A stretch of DNA of 64,000 nt from Flavobacterium kingsejongi. GTDB lineage: Bacteria > Bacteroidota > Bacteroidia > Flavobacteriales > Flavobacteriaceae. Positions 19,540-28,686 of this stretch are shown one piece after another. The notes beneath the pieces were generated by a model, which worked only from the letters and a program-made list of their open reading frames with translations, was not told where the DNA came from and made no database searches. Numbering within the stretch: the first letter of the stretch is position 1; every line of letters starts with the position of its first letter. Position numbers and translations under genes: made by a program. The DNA is taken from the NCBI RefSeq assembly GCF_003076475.1, contig NZ_CP020919.1, positions 2,108,001 to 2,172,000 of the forward strand, written 5' to 3'.

Positions 19540-20850
19540 ATGAAAACATTAGATAAAATTCCTACTGGAAAAATAGAACGTGCCGGGCAGTTGGTAAAAA
19601 CCGGGATAAAAGTTGGCGGTAATTATATTGCTTATTATGGAGAGAAAATTGTCAATCCTTCGTTAACCCGGGAGAAACTGAACGACAGCAATGCAGAAGA
19701 TATTTATGATGGGCTGAAAAACCTGAAAGGCAGTGCGCTTAAAGTGGCACAAATGCTGAGTATGGAAAAAAATATCATGCCGAAAGCCTATGTTGAAAAG
19801 TTCTCCTTAGCCCAATTTTCTGTCCCTCCTTTATCGGCGCCGCTGGTTCGGAAAACATTCCGGAAATACCTTGGTAAATATCCTGAGGAAATCTATGACA
19901 CTTTTACGCCGGATTCCATAAATGCAGCCAGTATTGGGCAGGTGCATAAAGCGGAAAAAGACGGTAAAAAATTGGCTGTAAAAATACAATATCCCGGTGT
20001 GGCCGACAGTATCAGTTCCGACCTGGCTATAGTAAAGCCGTTTGCTATAAAAATGTTTAACCTCCAGGGCAAAGATTCTGAAAAGTATTTTATGGAAGTG
20101 GAGGCCAAATTACTAGAAGAGACCGACTATAAGCTGGAACTGCGACAAGGAATGGAAATGGCCAAAGCCTGTGCGCCAATAGCCAATTTACGATTTCCGG
20201 AATATTACCCGGAATTGTCCTCCGAAAAAATAATTACAATGGACTGGATGGAAGGGGAACACCTTTCTGAATTTACAGCTCATAATACAGATATGGAAAA
20301 GTCTAACCGGATTGGGCAGGCCTTATGGGATTTTTATATGTTCCAGATGCACGGCCTAAGGCAGATTCATGCCGATCCTCATCCTGGTAATTTCCTAATT
20401 GATGCGGATTCCAATCTTATTGCGATTGATTTTGGCTGTATCAAACATGTGCCTGAAGATTTTTATGTTCCGTATTTTGAACTCGCCAATCCGGCAATTA
20501 TCGATAATGCTGAAATTTTCAATCGTAAGCTGTACGAGCTGGAGATTTTGCGCACAGACGATACACCTAAGGAAATTGCTTATTTTACAGAAATGTTCCA
20601 TGAATTGCTGAGTTTGTTTACACGCCCTTTTCATGGTGATTATTTCGATTTTTCAGATGATGAATTTTTTGGAAATATCGCAGCAATGGGGGAACGACTC
20701 ACCAAAGATACCGAGTTGCGAAAAATGAATGGGAATCGTGGTTCCAAACATTTTTTATATGTAAACCGGACTTTCTTTGGACTGTACAACCTGCTTCATG
20801 ACCTGAAAGCAAAAATACATACACAGACATTCCGGAAATATATGGTGTGA
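19540..20850 (+). CDS. ABC1/AarF/UbiB-family atypical kinase
   Basis: A 436-aa protein of the UbiB/ABC1 atypical kinase family. The start at 19540 (MKTLDKIPTGKIERAG) is preferred over an in-frame ATG at 19480. Visible parts: the family N-terminal motif as KGSALKVAQMLS (KVAQ where KxGQ is usual); Ala-rich loop AASIGQVHKAE; catalytic Lys in KLAVKIQYP; HADPHPGNF catalytic loop and AIDFGCIKHVP as the metal-binding DFG. Family members support ubiquinone or menaquinone synthesis and lipid homeostasis, probably as ATPases rather than protein kinases. No C-terminal membrane anchor is seen. It follows the TetR-like gene. Confidence 0.9.
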   Translation: MKTLDKIPTGKIERAGQLVKTGIKVGGNYIAYYGEKIVNPSLTREKLNDSNAEDIYDGLKNLKGSALKVAQMLSMEKNIMPKAYVEKFSLAQFSVPPLSAPLVRKTFRKYLGKYPEEIYDTFTPDSINAASIGQVHKAEKDGKKLAVKIQYPGVADSISSDLAIVKPFAIKMFNLQGKDSEKYFMEVEAKLLEETDYKLELRQGMEMAKACAPIANLRFPEYYPELSSEKIITMDWMEGEHLSEFTAHNTDMEKSNRIGQALWDFYMFQMHGLRQIHADPHPGNFLIDADSNLIAIDFGCIKHVPEDFYVPYFELANPAIIDNAEIFNRKLYELEILRTDDTPKEIAYFTEMFHELLSLFTRPFHGDYFDFSDDEFFGNIAAMGERLTKDTELRKMNGNRGSKHFLYVNRTFFGLYNLLHDLKAKIHTQTFRKYMV

Positions 20851-20873
20851 TTTAGATACTATATAACTACCAT

Positions 20874-20908
20874 AAGGTGTATTTCTAATTTTGAAATGCA
20901 CCTTTTTT
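20874..20908 (+). terminator. Terminator of the ABC1 kinase gene
   Basis: AAGGTGTATTTC pairs with GAAATGCACCTT, followed by TTTT. Confidence 0.8.
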
Positions 20909-20953
20909 AATTTGGGATAGCCCTAAAAAATGCATAAAATATTGGTATTTGCG

Positions 20954-20983
20954 TTGGCGGTAAGGCTTCAATTAATACCTTTG
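20954..20983 (+). promoter_or_regulatory. Putative promoter of the ABC ATPase gene
   Basis: TTG at 20954-20956 and TACCTTTG at 20976-20983 (TAnnTTTG) are 19 nt apart, as in Bacteroidetes promoters. The start codon of the ATPase gene lies about 50 nt downstream. Confidence 0.6.
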
Positions 20984-21033
20984 TTTTCAGAATACTGCCT
21001 ACTAACCCCGAAATACTACAATTCCATTTTCAG

Positions 21034-21978
21034 ATGCTTCAGATTAATTCCATTTCATTTTCTTACGATTCCATTCCTGTTATCAATAACCTCAGTTTCC
21101 AGATTAAGAAAGGCCAGAATTTTGCGGTGATTGGTGAAAGTGGCTGTGGAAAAAGTACGCTGCTAAAACTGATTTATGGATTGCATGATTTGGATAAAGG
21201 TGCGATATTATGGGAAGGTAGCCCTGTTTTAGGGCCGAAATACAATTTGGTTCCCGGAGCACCTTTTATGAAATACCTCGCACAGGATTTTGACTTGATG
21301 CCGTATATTACAGTAGCAGAGAATGTAGGTAAATTTCTGTCCAACTTTTATCCGGAAGAGAAAAAAAGGCGTGTGGCTGATTTATTGGATATGGTCGAAA
21401 TGACTGCGTTTGCCAATACACAAGCACAATACCTGAGCGGAGGACAGATGCAGCGTGTCGCATTGGCACGCGTATTGGCTGTCAAGCCTGAAATATTATT
21501 GTTGGATGAGCCTTTTAGCCATATTGATAATTTCAGGAAAAATGCCTTACGGAGAAATTTATTCGATTACCTCAAAACGAACAATATTGCCTGTATTATT
21601 GCAACCCATGATAATGGGGATGCCCTTTCTTTTGCGGATGAAATTGTAGTGATGAAAAAAGGTGAAATTGTACTCCAAAAAACACCGGAACAGGTCTATA
21701 AAAATCCTGAAAACCGGTATGTAGCTTCTTTATTTGGAGAAGTAAATGAAATTCCTGCTATCATTTTTAATCCAATTGCTGAAGAGGGTGAAATGATGTT
21801 AGTCTATCCGCAACATCTCAAAGTTGTAGATGAGTCCAATATGAAGGTGGTAGTAAAACGTTCTTATTTTAAAGGCAATTACTATCTGATAAAATCGGCA
21901 TTTATGGGGAAAGCACTTTTCTTTAATCACCCGGTAGGACTTGAATTTAACGAAGAAGTCTTTTTGCAGCTTTTTTAG
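21034..21978 (+). CDS. ABC transporter ATP-binding protein (orphan)
   Basis: A 314-aa ATPase. Walker A is GESGCGKST near residue 34, the Q-loop lies in YLAQDFDLMPY, the signature is LSGGQMQR, Walker B is LLLDEPF and the H-loop is ATHDNG. The N-terminal 225 residues resemble the PotA/MalK-type import ATPases; the remaining 90 residues form a small beta-rich tail like a degenerate TOBE domain (MMLVYPQHLKVV). No permease or binding-protein gene is nearby, so its transport partner and substrate are unknown. It is flanked by its own promoter upstream and an unrelated surface-protein gene downstream. Confidence 0.88.
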   Translation: MLQINSISFSYDSIPVINNLSFQIKKGQNFAVIGESGCGKSTLLKLIYGLHDLDKGAILWEGSPVLGPKYNLVPGAPFMKYLAQDFDLMPYITVAENVGKFLSNFYPEEKKRRVADLLDMVEMTAFANTQAQYLSGGQMQRVALARVLAVKPEILLLDEPFSHIDNFRKNALRRNLFDYLKTNNIACIIATHDNGDALSFADEIVVMKKGEIVLQKTPEQVYKNPENRYVASLFGEVNEIPAIIFNPIAEEGEMMLVYPQHLKVVDESNMKVVVKRSYFKGNYYLIKSAFMGKALFFNHPVGLEFNEEVFLQLF

Positions 21979-22185
21979 AGATTTTAATGTAATTATCCCT
22001 TTCTATTTTATTATTGTAATACGCGATCTATCGGATTAGAAGCTCGAAAGCTTTTCTGCGTGCGTTTTAATCATATTTTTCTGTTAATAATTCTCATAAA
22101 GAGATTTTTTTAAATAAAAACCTTTCTAATTATCTCAAAATGTATATAGATTAAGTCAATTTAATCGCAAAATGTATGTAAATTT

Positions 22186-25100
22186 ATGGTGTTTTTAAAT
22201 ACAGGCACCATGATACAGCATTACATCAGTAGTATATGTCTCAAAAAGAGATTTTTTAGAGACATTGAAGAATGGTATTATAATCTTTTGAATAGTAGTG
22301 TAAGGCAGCATCTTTTTTATGTTTTACTATGCTTGTTCGTCTTTTCAGCAAAAGGGCATGCGCAGGTCAATAATTATATTTTTATTCCAAGTTCAGGAAC
22401 TTATACCGAAATAACAGGTACCGATGTACTGAATACTTCGAACACCTTTTATAATGGTATTCCACTTGGTTTTAATTTTGTGTTTAATGGGACATCTTAT
22501 AGTTATGTACATATATCCAGTAATGGATGGATGACTTTGGGGACTTCTGCAACTAATAATACAATTACAAATGCCACACCCGCTAATAATATTGCTACAG
22601 GAACTGTACGGCCTATTATAGCACCTTTATGGGATCAGCTTTTTTTTATTCTTTATTGGGCACCACGGGTAAAGTGACCTATCTGATGCAGCAGACAGGT
22701 TCAGGAAAAGTGATGACGATACAGTACTCAAAAGTGTGCTGGAGCACGGTTTCCTTATTGGGTGCTAATATTGAGTTCCAGGTTAAATTGTATGAAAATT
22801 CCAATAGGATTGATTTTGTATATAACCAGGTTAATATTGGGGTCAATATCGGATTATTAACAATTAGTGCCTCTGTCGGTATTGGGGGAGCGAGTGGCAA
22901 TTACTTGTCTTTGGATGGTTTAGGCACAGCTCCAAATGCGAGTTCCACTACAGAAACAGCAACGCTTAGTGGGAGCCGCCCTGCGATAGGGCAGGTATAT
23001 ACCTGGTATCCTTGCGCTTTTACAGTGACCACCACATCCAATTCCATATGTGGTCCAGGAACCGTAAATCTTGGCGCTTCGGCGGCAGGAGCAGCACCCG
23101 TCACGGGATACCGCTGGTATTCGGATATTTCCGGAGGAACGCCTTTAGCGACCACAGCTACCGGAAGCTGGACCACGCCTTCGATAAGCAGTACTACAGC
23201 TTATTTTGTTTCCGCCTATAATGGAAATTGTGAATCAGCCAGGACAGTAGTAACAGCAACTGTGAATCCATTGCCGTCTGCAATTACAGTTGGTCCTTCT
23301 GCGACGGCAGATCTTTGTAATGGTACGACTCCGTTTACCGTAAGTGGAAATATTTCAGGAGGTTTACAAACGTTGTTCTCTGAAAATTTTGAACTATCGA
23401 GTGTCCAGATGAGTAATTTTTCATTTACAAATCCTGCGACTGCAGTATGGGCATTGTACCCAAGCCCATCTACGATATGGGTAGCGGGAGTTTCCTCCGG
23501 TACAAAATATGCGGGGATAACCTCAACTGCTGTCACTGCAGTAAATTGTGCCTTAACGATGAATGCAATGTTGAATACGAATAATTATAGCAGCCTGACG
23601 CTTTCCTTCCGGCACTATTTTAATTATAAAGGTACTGCAGCTCCCGATCAGGCTGTGGTAGAAGTCTATACCGTTTCGGGCGGATGGGTTGCTGTAAAAA
23701 CATATAGCTCCAATCAGGGGCTTCCCGGAACATTTACTACAGAAACGATTAATCTTAATGCTTATATTAATCAACCGGCATTTCAGGTTCGTTTTCGCTA
23801 CAATAGCGGTACCAATTATGGGTGGGCAATTGATGACGTCAGTATTACAGGGAACGCTTTGCCTTCTACAGTTACCTGGACTCCGATAGCGGGATTATAT
23901 ACGGACGCTGCTGCTACTGTGCCTTACGTGGCTAATGCTAATGCAGCCACTGTATATGCTAATCCGGATACCGGTACTGTGTATACTGCTACAGTGACCA
24001 ATGCAACGGGCTGTCAGCTTACTACAACAGCAAGTGTTACAGGAGTAGGAACAGTATGGAATGGCACATCCTGGAGTATACCCCCCACATCGGGGCAGAA
24101 ACTTATTTTTAGAGGAAATTACAGTCAGGGAGTAAACCTAAATGGATGTTCATTAACAGTGGAAAGTGGAAATGTCACGATACCAGCCGGCAATAATGCG
24201 GTGATTCAAAATACAGTAAAGGTAAATTCTGCCGGAGGTGCGACATTTACTTTGGAGAATACTGCGAGTTTGGTGCAGGTGAGTACAACGGCTAATAGCA
24301 ACACCGGAAATATTATTGTCAAAAAGAACAGTCAGCCGATGAAACGTACGGATTATACTTATTGGTCCTCCCCGGTGATTGGTCAAACTTTAGTGGGTTT
24401 TTCTCCCTTGACTTTAAGTACAAAATATTATAATTGGGATGCTGTCGCGCAACAATGGGTCGCGCATAATGGAGGTACAGATGTTATGATTCCGGCAGTA
24501 GGTTATATCATTAGAGGGCCGCAAAGTTTTTCGGTTACAACACCGGCAATTTATTCGGGCCAGTTTGTTGGAGTTCCTAATAATGGGACAATTGCTGTCG
24601 CTGTACAGGGAACATCTTCTGCCGTTCCCGCAAATTATAAATGGAACCTTATTGGGAATCCCTATCCTTCTGCGATTTTTATTAATAGTTTTTTGAGCGA
24701 TTCCGAAAACATAAGTGGTATTTCGGGCACGGTATATTTATGGACACACAATACACCACCCAGTGGAGCTTCAACAGTATATGGGTATTCTTCCAGCGAT
24801 TACGCAGCTTATAATTTAACCGGATCTACAGTAACTGCTACAGCAGCATTATCGACAGGAAGTAATACTAATGCTCCTGCTGGCTATATTGCATCCGGGC
24901 AGTCTTTTTTTATCCGTGGACTTGCAAACCAATCTGTGAAGTTTAAAAATAGTATGCGTGTTTCGAGTCAGAACAGTCAATTTTTTAGGATGGCAACAGA
25001 CGGAGATGTTATTCCTGCTCCGGTAGAAGATTATACTGAGAAATACCGATTTTGGCTGAATCTTACTAATGAGGACGGGGCCTTTAACCAGGCATTAATC

Positions 25101-25712
25101 GGTTATGTACAGGGGGCGACAAATGGACTTGACCAAAGTTATGATGGTGATGTTTTTGGAGGTGGCATAGTGAGCCTGTATACGATAGTGAATGAAACAA
25201 AATTAACGATACAAGGGCGCGCTCTTCCTTTTGAAATTACAGATGTAGTACCATTAGGATTTAAAACTACTACGGCAGGAACATTTGTCATTAATATTGG
25301 GGAGCTGGATGGTATATTTACAGACCAGGATATATTCTTAAAGGATAAGCTATTGCATACCACTCACAATCTCAAGTCCTCTTTTTATAGTTTTACTTCC
25401 CAGGCGGGGACATTTGATGACCGCTTTGAAATTGTATATGCAAATAATGCGTTATTGGGCATGGAAGAGAAAGCGATTGACCTGAACTCGATTATTATGT
25501 ATAGGCAAAACAATACTTTGCATATCGATGCAGGAAAGAATAGCATAAAAAATGTATTGATTTATGATGTAACCGGGAAACTGATTTATACGAAAAACGG
25601 GATAGGAGCCTATAAAACAGCATTGTTTGATTTTGTTCCCCAGGAGCAACTCTTATTGGTGACTATAGTAACGGATCAGGATAAAAAAGTGACCAAAAAG
25701 ATTGTTTATTAA
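22186..25712 (+). pseudogene. Large T9SS surface protein split by a frameshift at a T8 run
   Basis: Two overlapping frames make one gene. Frame one (22186-22677) encodes a signal peptide (core HLFYVLLCLFVFSAKGHAQ) and the start of a beta-rich domain reading on to RPIIAPLWDQLFF. It then runs out of frame to TGA. Frame two (22629-25712, 1027 aa) continues the domain from YSLLGTTGKVTYLMQQ. The break coincides with eight T at 22640-22647: nine T, or a -1 slip on TTTTTTT, restores one protein of about 1,175 aa. Later parts are an Ig-like segment (CGPGTVNLGASAAGAAP near 23050), a MAM/jelly-roll-like domain, and a C-terminal T9SS sorting domain (VLIYDVTGKLIYTKNG ... KKIVY). Without restoration the 3' part has no signal peptide and could not be exported. 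Phase variation, frameshift translation, decay and sequencing error are all possible. Confidence 0.8.
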
Positions 25713-25732
25713 TAGTCCATTTTGAAAAATTA

Positions 25733-25763
25733 AAAGCTCTTTCGGTATTTTCGGAAGGGCTTT
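25733..25763. terminator. Terminator between convergent genes
   Basis: AAAGCTCTTTCGG pairs with TCGGAAGGGCTTT; TGTTTT follows on the plus strand. It separates the surface-protein gene from the opposing hydrolase gene. Confidence 0.75.
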
Positions 25764-25788
25764 GTTTTATGTTGTAGCTGAGGTTTAA

Positions 25789-26646
25789 TCAGGCAACTGA
25801 ACTTTTGTCAAAAAGGAAATTGTAGATTTTTTGATACAATTCACGATTATGAAGGCTGTGCCCCAATCCTTTGGTTCTGATGAATATTGCCGATTTCCAG
25901 GCTTCTGCAATTTGTTTGCCTTCTTCAAAATCGACAATAGTGTCTTCTTCATCATGTGCGACAAGGCCTTTGATTTTAAGGCGGGAAGCGAATTTTTTGC
26001 CAGAGAAATCCGCTGCTCTGATTTTAAAATGCTGGAATAGGTATTTTTCCATCATTCGAAATACCTTAGTGTTAAGGCTAAGCATATTCCTGAAATTATT
26101 GAGTATGGTCTGCAGTTCACTTGGTGCGCCTAATATCACAACTTTTTCAACAGAAGGATGCTGGTAATGTTCCAGAAAATAAAGACAGGTTGCTCCGCCA
26201 AGGGAGTGGCCTACCATCATCTGGGGTTTGTATTTCTCGACCAGTATATTCACAAATTCGGCATATTCTGGAATATTGAATTCGGTTCCGCTGGACAATC
26301 CATGGGCTGGTGCGTCGAGGGCGATAATAGTGCTTCCGGATTTTTTGAGGTAGGGCAGGAAGTTTTCCCAGCGCGAAGTATTGCTTTCCCATCCGTGTAC
26401 TAACAGAATGATCTGGTCATTCCCTTTCCAGGTGTAGGTTTGAAAAATCATATCGTCGTGCGTAATCATATCGGCCATAGCTTCCTTGAGCATCTCAGGG
26501 ACTTCCTCCGGACGAAAACGGCCCTCCCTTGGCTCGCTGAACAGTCGATAGGCTAAGCGGGTTGCTTTCTCAGGAAAAACATAACTCAGCAGATTGATGT
26601 AAAGCCCGATTGATTTGACGATAATTTTTTTAACCAGCTTTCGCAT
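25789..26646 (-). CDS. Alpha/beta hydrolase
   Basis: A 285-aa probable serine hydrolase. The oxyanion region is LLVHGWESNTSRWEN near residue 81, the nucleophile elbow is VGHSLGGATCLY near 143, an acidic residue candidate is in VAHDEEDTIV near 231, and the catalytic His is in GLGHSLHNRE near 260. The fold and motifs are clear; the substrate (ester, lipid or thioester) is not. An amphipathic or hydrophobic N-terminus (KSIGLYINLLSYVF) may attach it to the membrane. The start codon stands only 8 nt after the terminator hairpin of the gene upstream, which leaves almost no separate leader. Either transcription reads through that terminator or a start further inside is used. Confidence 0.87.
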   Translation of the reverse strand: MRKLVKKIIVKSIGLYINLLSYVFPEKATRLAYRLFSEPREGRFRPEEVPEMLKEAMADMITHDDMIFQTYTWKGNDQIILLVHGWESNTSRWENFLPYLKKSGSTIIALDAPAHGLSSGTEFNIPEYAEFVNILVEKYKPQMMVGHSLGGATCLYFLEHYQHPSVEKVVILGAPSELQTILNNFRNMLSLNTKVFRMMEKYLFQHFKIRAADFSGKKFASRLKIKGLVAHDEEDTIVDFEEGKQIAEAWKSAIFIRTKGLGHSLHNRELYQKIYNFLFDKSSVA

Positions 26647-26654
26647 ATAAAAAT

Positions 26655-26677
26655 AAAGCCTCCGAGTAGGAGGCTTT
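26655..26677 (-). terminator. Terminator of the NIF3/coiled-coil operon
   Basis: AAAGCCTCC pairs with GGAGGCTTT over GAGTA. On the minus strand it is followed by ATTTTTAT and then directly by the ATG of the alpha/beta hydrolase gene. Confidence 0.8.
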
Positions 26678-26681
26678 GTTA

Positions 26682-27461
26682 TTAGAATTTAGAAAATAAT
26701 TGTTCCATTTTTTCTTTTTCTTCTTCTGCCAGGGCGCTGTCGACTAATATTCGTCCACTGTGCTCGTCAGTAATGATCTTTTTGCGCGATGCAATTTCCA
26801 TTTGTGTCTGTGGTGGAATAGTAAAGAAAGATCCTGCCGAAGCACCTCTTTCAATAGAAACTACTGCCAATCCATTACGTACACTGGTTCTGATTCGGGT
26901 ATATGCAGCTAATAGGCGATCTTCAATAAGTGCCTGGTATTCTGCAGATTTTTCGTTTAAGAATTCTTCTTCTTTTTGCGTTTCAGACATAATCGCATCC
27001 AACTCTGATTTTTTATGTTTCAGGTGATTGGATTTAGCTTCCAATCTTTCTTTGGACTGGCTAATAACATCTTTTTTATGATCAATAGAAGCTTTCATCT
27101 CGCGGATTTGTTTCTCTGCAAGCTGGATTTCCAATTCCTGGAATTCTACCTCTTTAGTTAAAGAATTAAATTCTCTGTTGTTACGAACATTTTTTTGCTG
27201 CTCAGTATATTTTTTAATAGACGCCTTGTGATCATCAATAGCCGTTTTTTTCGATTTGATCTGCTCTTCGATAAGCTCTAAATCGCTGCTTAATTTCTCT
27301 GAACGGGTGGTTAAACCAGCAACTTCATCTTCCAGATCCTCTACTTCAAGAGGCAATTCACCTCTTACATTTCTGATCTCGTCAATTCTTGTATCAATTA
27401 ATTGCAAATCATAGATTGCTCTTAACTTGTCTTCCACACTCAATTCTTTCATATTCGCCAT
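26682..27461 (-). CDS. Coiled-coil protein with zinc-ribbon-like C-terminus lacking Cys
   Basis: A 259-aa cytosolic protein (start MANMKELSVEDKL at 27461; the longer frame would overlap the NIF3 gene). Residues about 30-175 are a long charged antiparallel coiled coil. The C-terminal 60 residues match the CT398/YacP-like zinc-ribbon family plan (RNGLAVVSIERGASAGSFFT, IPPQTQMEIAS, DEHSGRILVD). The four Cys of a C4 zinc ribbon are replaced by Ala, Ser, Asp and His, so no zinc site remains. Family members are small coiled-coil proteins of uncertain function, often next to NIF3 genes. Here the NIF3 stop codon lies 4 nt before this start, so the two are co-translated or at least co-transcribed. Confidence 0.88.
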   Translation of the reverse strand: MANMKELSVEDKLRAIYDLQLIDTRIDEIRNVRGELPLEVEDLEDEVAGLTTRSEKLSSDLELIEEQIKSKKTAIDDHKASIKKYTEQQKNVRNNREFNSLTKEVEFQELEIQLAEKQIREMKASIDHKKDVISQSKERLEAKSNHLKHKKSELDAIMSETQKEEEFLNEKSAEYQALIEDRLLAAYTRIRTSVRNGLAVVSIERGASAGSFFTIPPQTQMEIASRKKIITDEHSGRILVDSALAEEEKEKMEQLFSKF

Positions 27462-27465
27462 ATTC

Positions 27466-28560
27466 TTATAAGTACTTAACTGGATTTGTATTCTCTTCAC
27501 ATAAAATGATGGCAAAATTAAGAATTTTTTTCGTAAGATACTCAACTATATAATTTTTTGTATAGCGTTCGCTTTCAAAATGTCCAATATCGGCCAATAA
27601 TAATCGATTTTCGGCTTCATAAAATTGGTGGTACTTTAAATCTGCGGTGAGAAAAGCATCTGCTCCAGCCTGGATGGCATTTGGAATGGCAAAACTTCCG
27701 GACCCACCCAGAACAGCCACTGACTTAATTGGCTTTCCGGTAAAAGCGGTGTGGCGTATGCCATGAGCCTGCATGGTGTCGCGTACAAATAATAGAAAAT
27801 CCTGCTCTGGCATAGCGGTTTCAAATTCTCCAATCATTCCCAGCCCGATATTTTGGTGTTTATTTTGTATGTCATATACTTCATACGCAACCTCTTCATA
27901 ACAATGAGTAGCGAAAAGGGCTTTTAAAATTTTGCTTTCAACGTGTTTTTCAAAAGTGACTTCGATTTTTATTTCCAGTGCCGTTGTAAATTCACCGCGT
28001 TTCCCAAATTCAGGATTGCTATTCTCATTCCCCCGATACGTACCTTTTCCTTCACTGCTAAAACTACAATTGTCATAGTTACCAATATTCCCAGCGCCGG
28101 CTTCAAATAAAGCAGTGCGGAGTTGTTCCTGATTTTCCGGTACGGTATAAGTAACCAGTTTGCGTATAAAATGCTGTTTCGGAATAAGGATACGGGTATT
28201 TACTAAGCCTAAATGATTGCAGAAAATCTTATTCACCCCTTCCTGATGGTTATCGAGAGCAGTATGTACGGCATAAATTGCAATATCATTTTTGATGGCT
28301 TTAATCACGGAACGTTCGACATAATTTTTTCCGGTTATTTTTTTAAGGCCGGAGAAAAGGATGGGATGGAAGCAAACTACAACATTGCATTTTTTTGCAA
28401 TAGCTTCCTCAATAACACTTTCAAGTGCATCATGGCAAACCAAAACTCCAGTAACAGTACTTTCCGGATTTCCCGTCAATAGCCCCACATTGTCAAAATC
28501 TTCTGCATAGGCCAATGGCGCCATTTCTTCAAGGACAACGATTAATTCTTTAATTTTCAT
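27466..28560 (-). CDS. NIF3-like dinuclear metal centre protein (YqfO type)
   Basis: A 364-aa protein of the NIF3/DUF34 family, reported elsewhere as a hexameric protein with two metal ions per site and sometimes called a GTP cyclohydrolase type. The start at 28560 (MKIKELIVVLEEMAPL) gives the standard N-terminus; a longer frame to 28665 adds nothing family-like. Metal-site motifs are CFHPILF near 62, AVHTALDNHQEGVN near 96, and LADIGHFESE near 324. The middle portion (about 130-240) is the PII/CutA-like insertion of the long form (LVTYTVPENQEQLRTALFEA). Exact substrate unknown. It begins a two-gene operon with the coiled-coil protein. Confidence 0.92.
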   Translation of the reverse strand: MKIKELIVVLEEMAPLAYAEDFDNVGLLTGNPESTVTGVLVCHDALESVIEEAIAKKCNVVVCFHPILFSGLKKITGKNYVERSVIKAIKNDIAIYAVHTALDNHQEGVNKIFCNHLGLVNTRILIPKQHFIRKLVTYTVPENQEQLRTALFEAGAGNIGNYDNCSFSSEGKGTYRGNENSNPEFGKRGEFTTALEIKIEVTFEKHVESKILKALFATHCYEEVAYEVYDIQNKHQNIGLGMIGEFETAMPEQDFLLFVRDTMQAHGIRHTAFTGKPIKSVAVLGGSGSFAIPNAIQAGADAFLTADLKYHQFYEAENRLLLADIGHFESERYTKNYIVEYLTKKILNFAIILCEENTNPVKYL

Positions 28561-28662
28561 GATATAGCAGTAAATTAGTGGAGGAATGCCCATTGATTCC
28601 AGGAATAGGTGCAAAGCATAATTCTGGAAACGGACAATTCTTTTGCCGTTTTTAATTAGATT

Positions 28663-28670
28663 CAAAGATA
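28663..28670 (-). promoter_or_regulatory. Putative -7 element of the NIF3 operon
   Basis: On the minus strand the bases read TATCTTTG, a full TAnnTTTG match, about 100 nt upstream of the NIF3 start codon and just upstream of the divergent lpxK gene. Confidence 0.5.
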
Positions 28671-28686
28671 AATATTATATTTTCGT

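Noticed and set aside
20930..21130. Short plus-strand frame before the ABC ATPase
   Set aside because: It overlaps the promoter and start of the ATPase gene and has no coding character.
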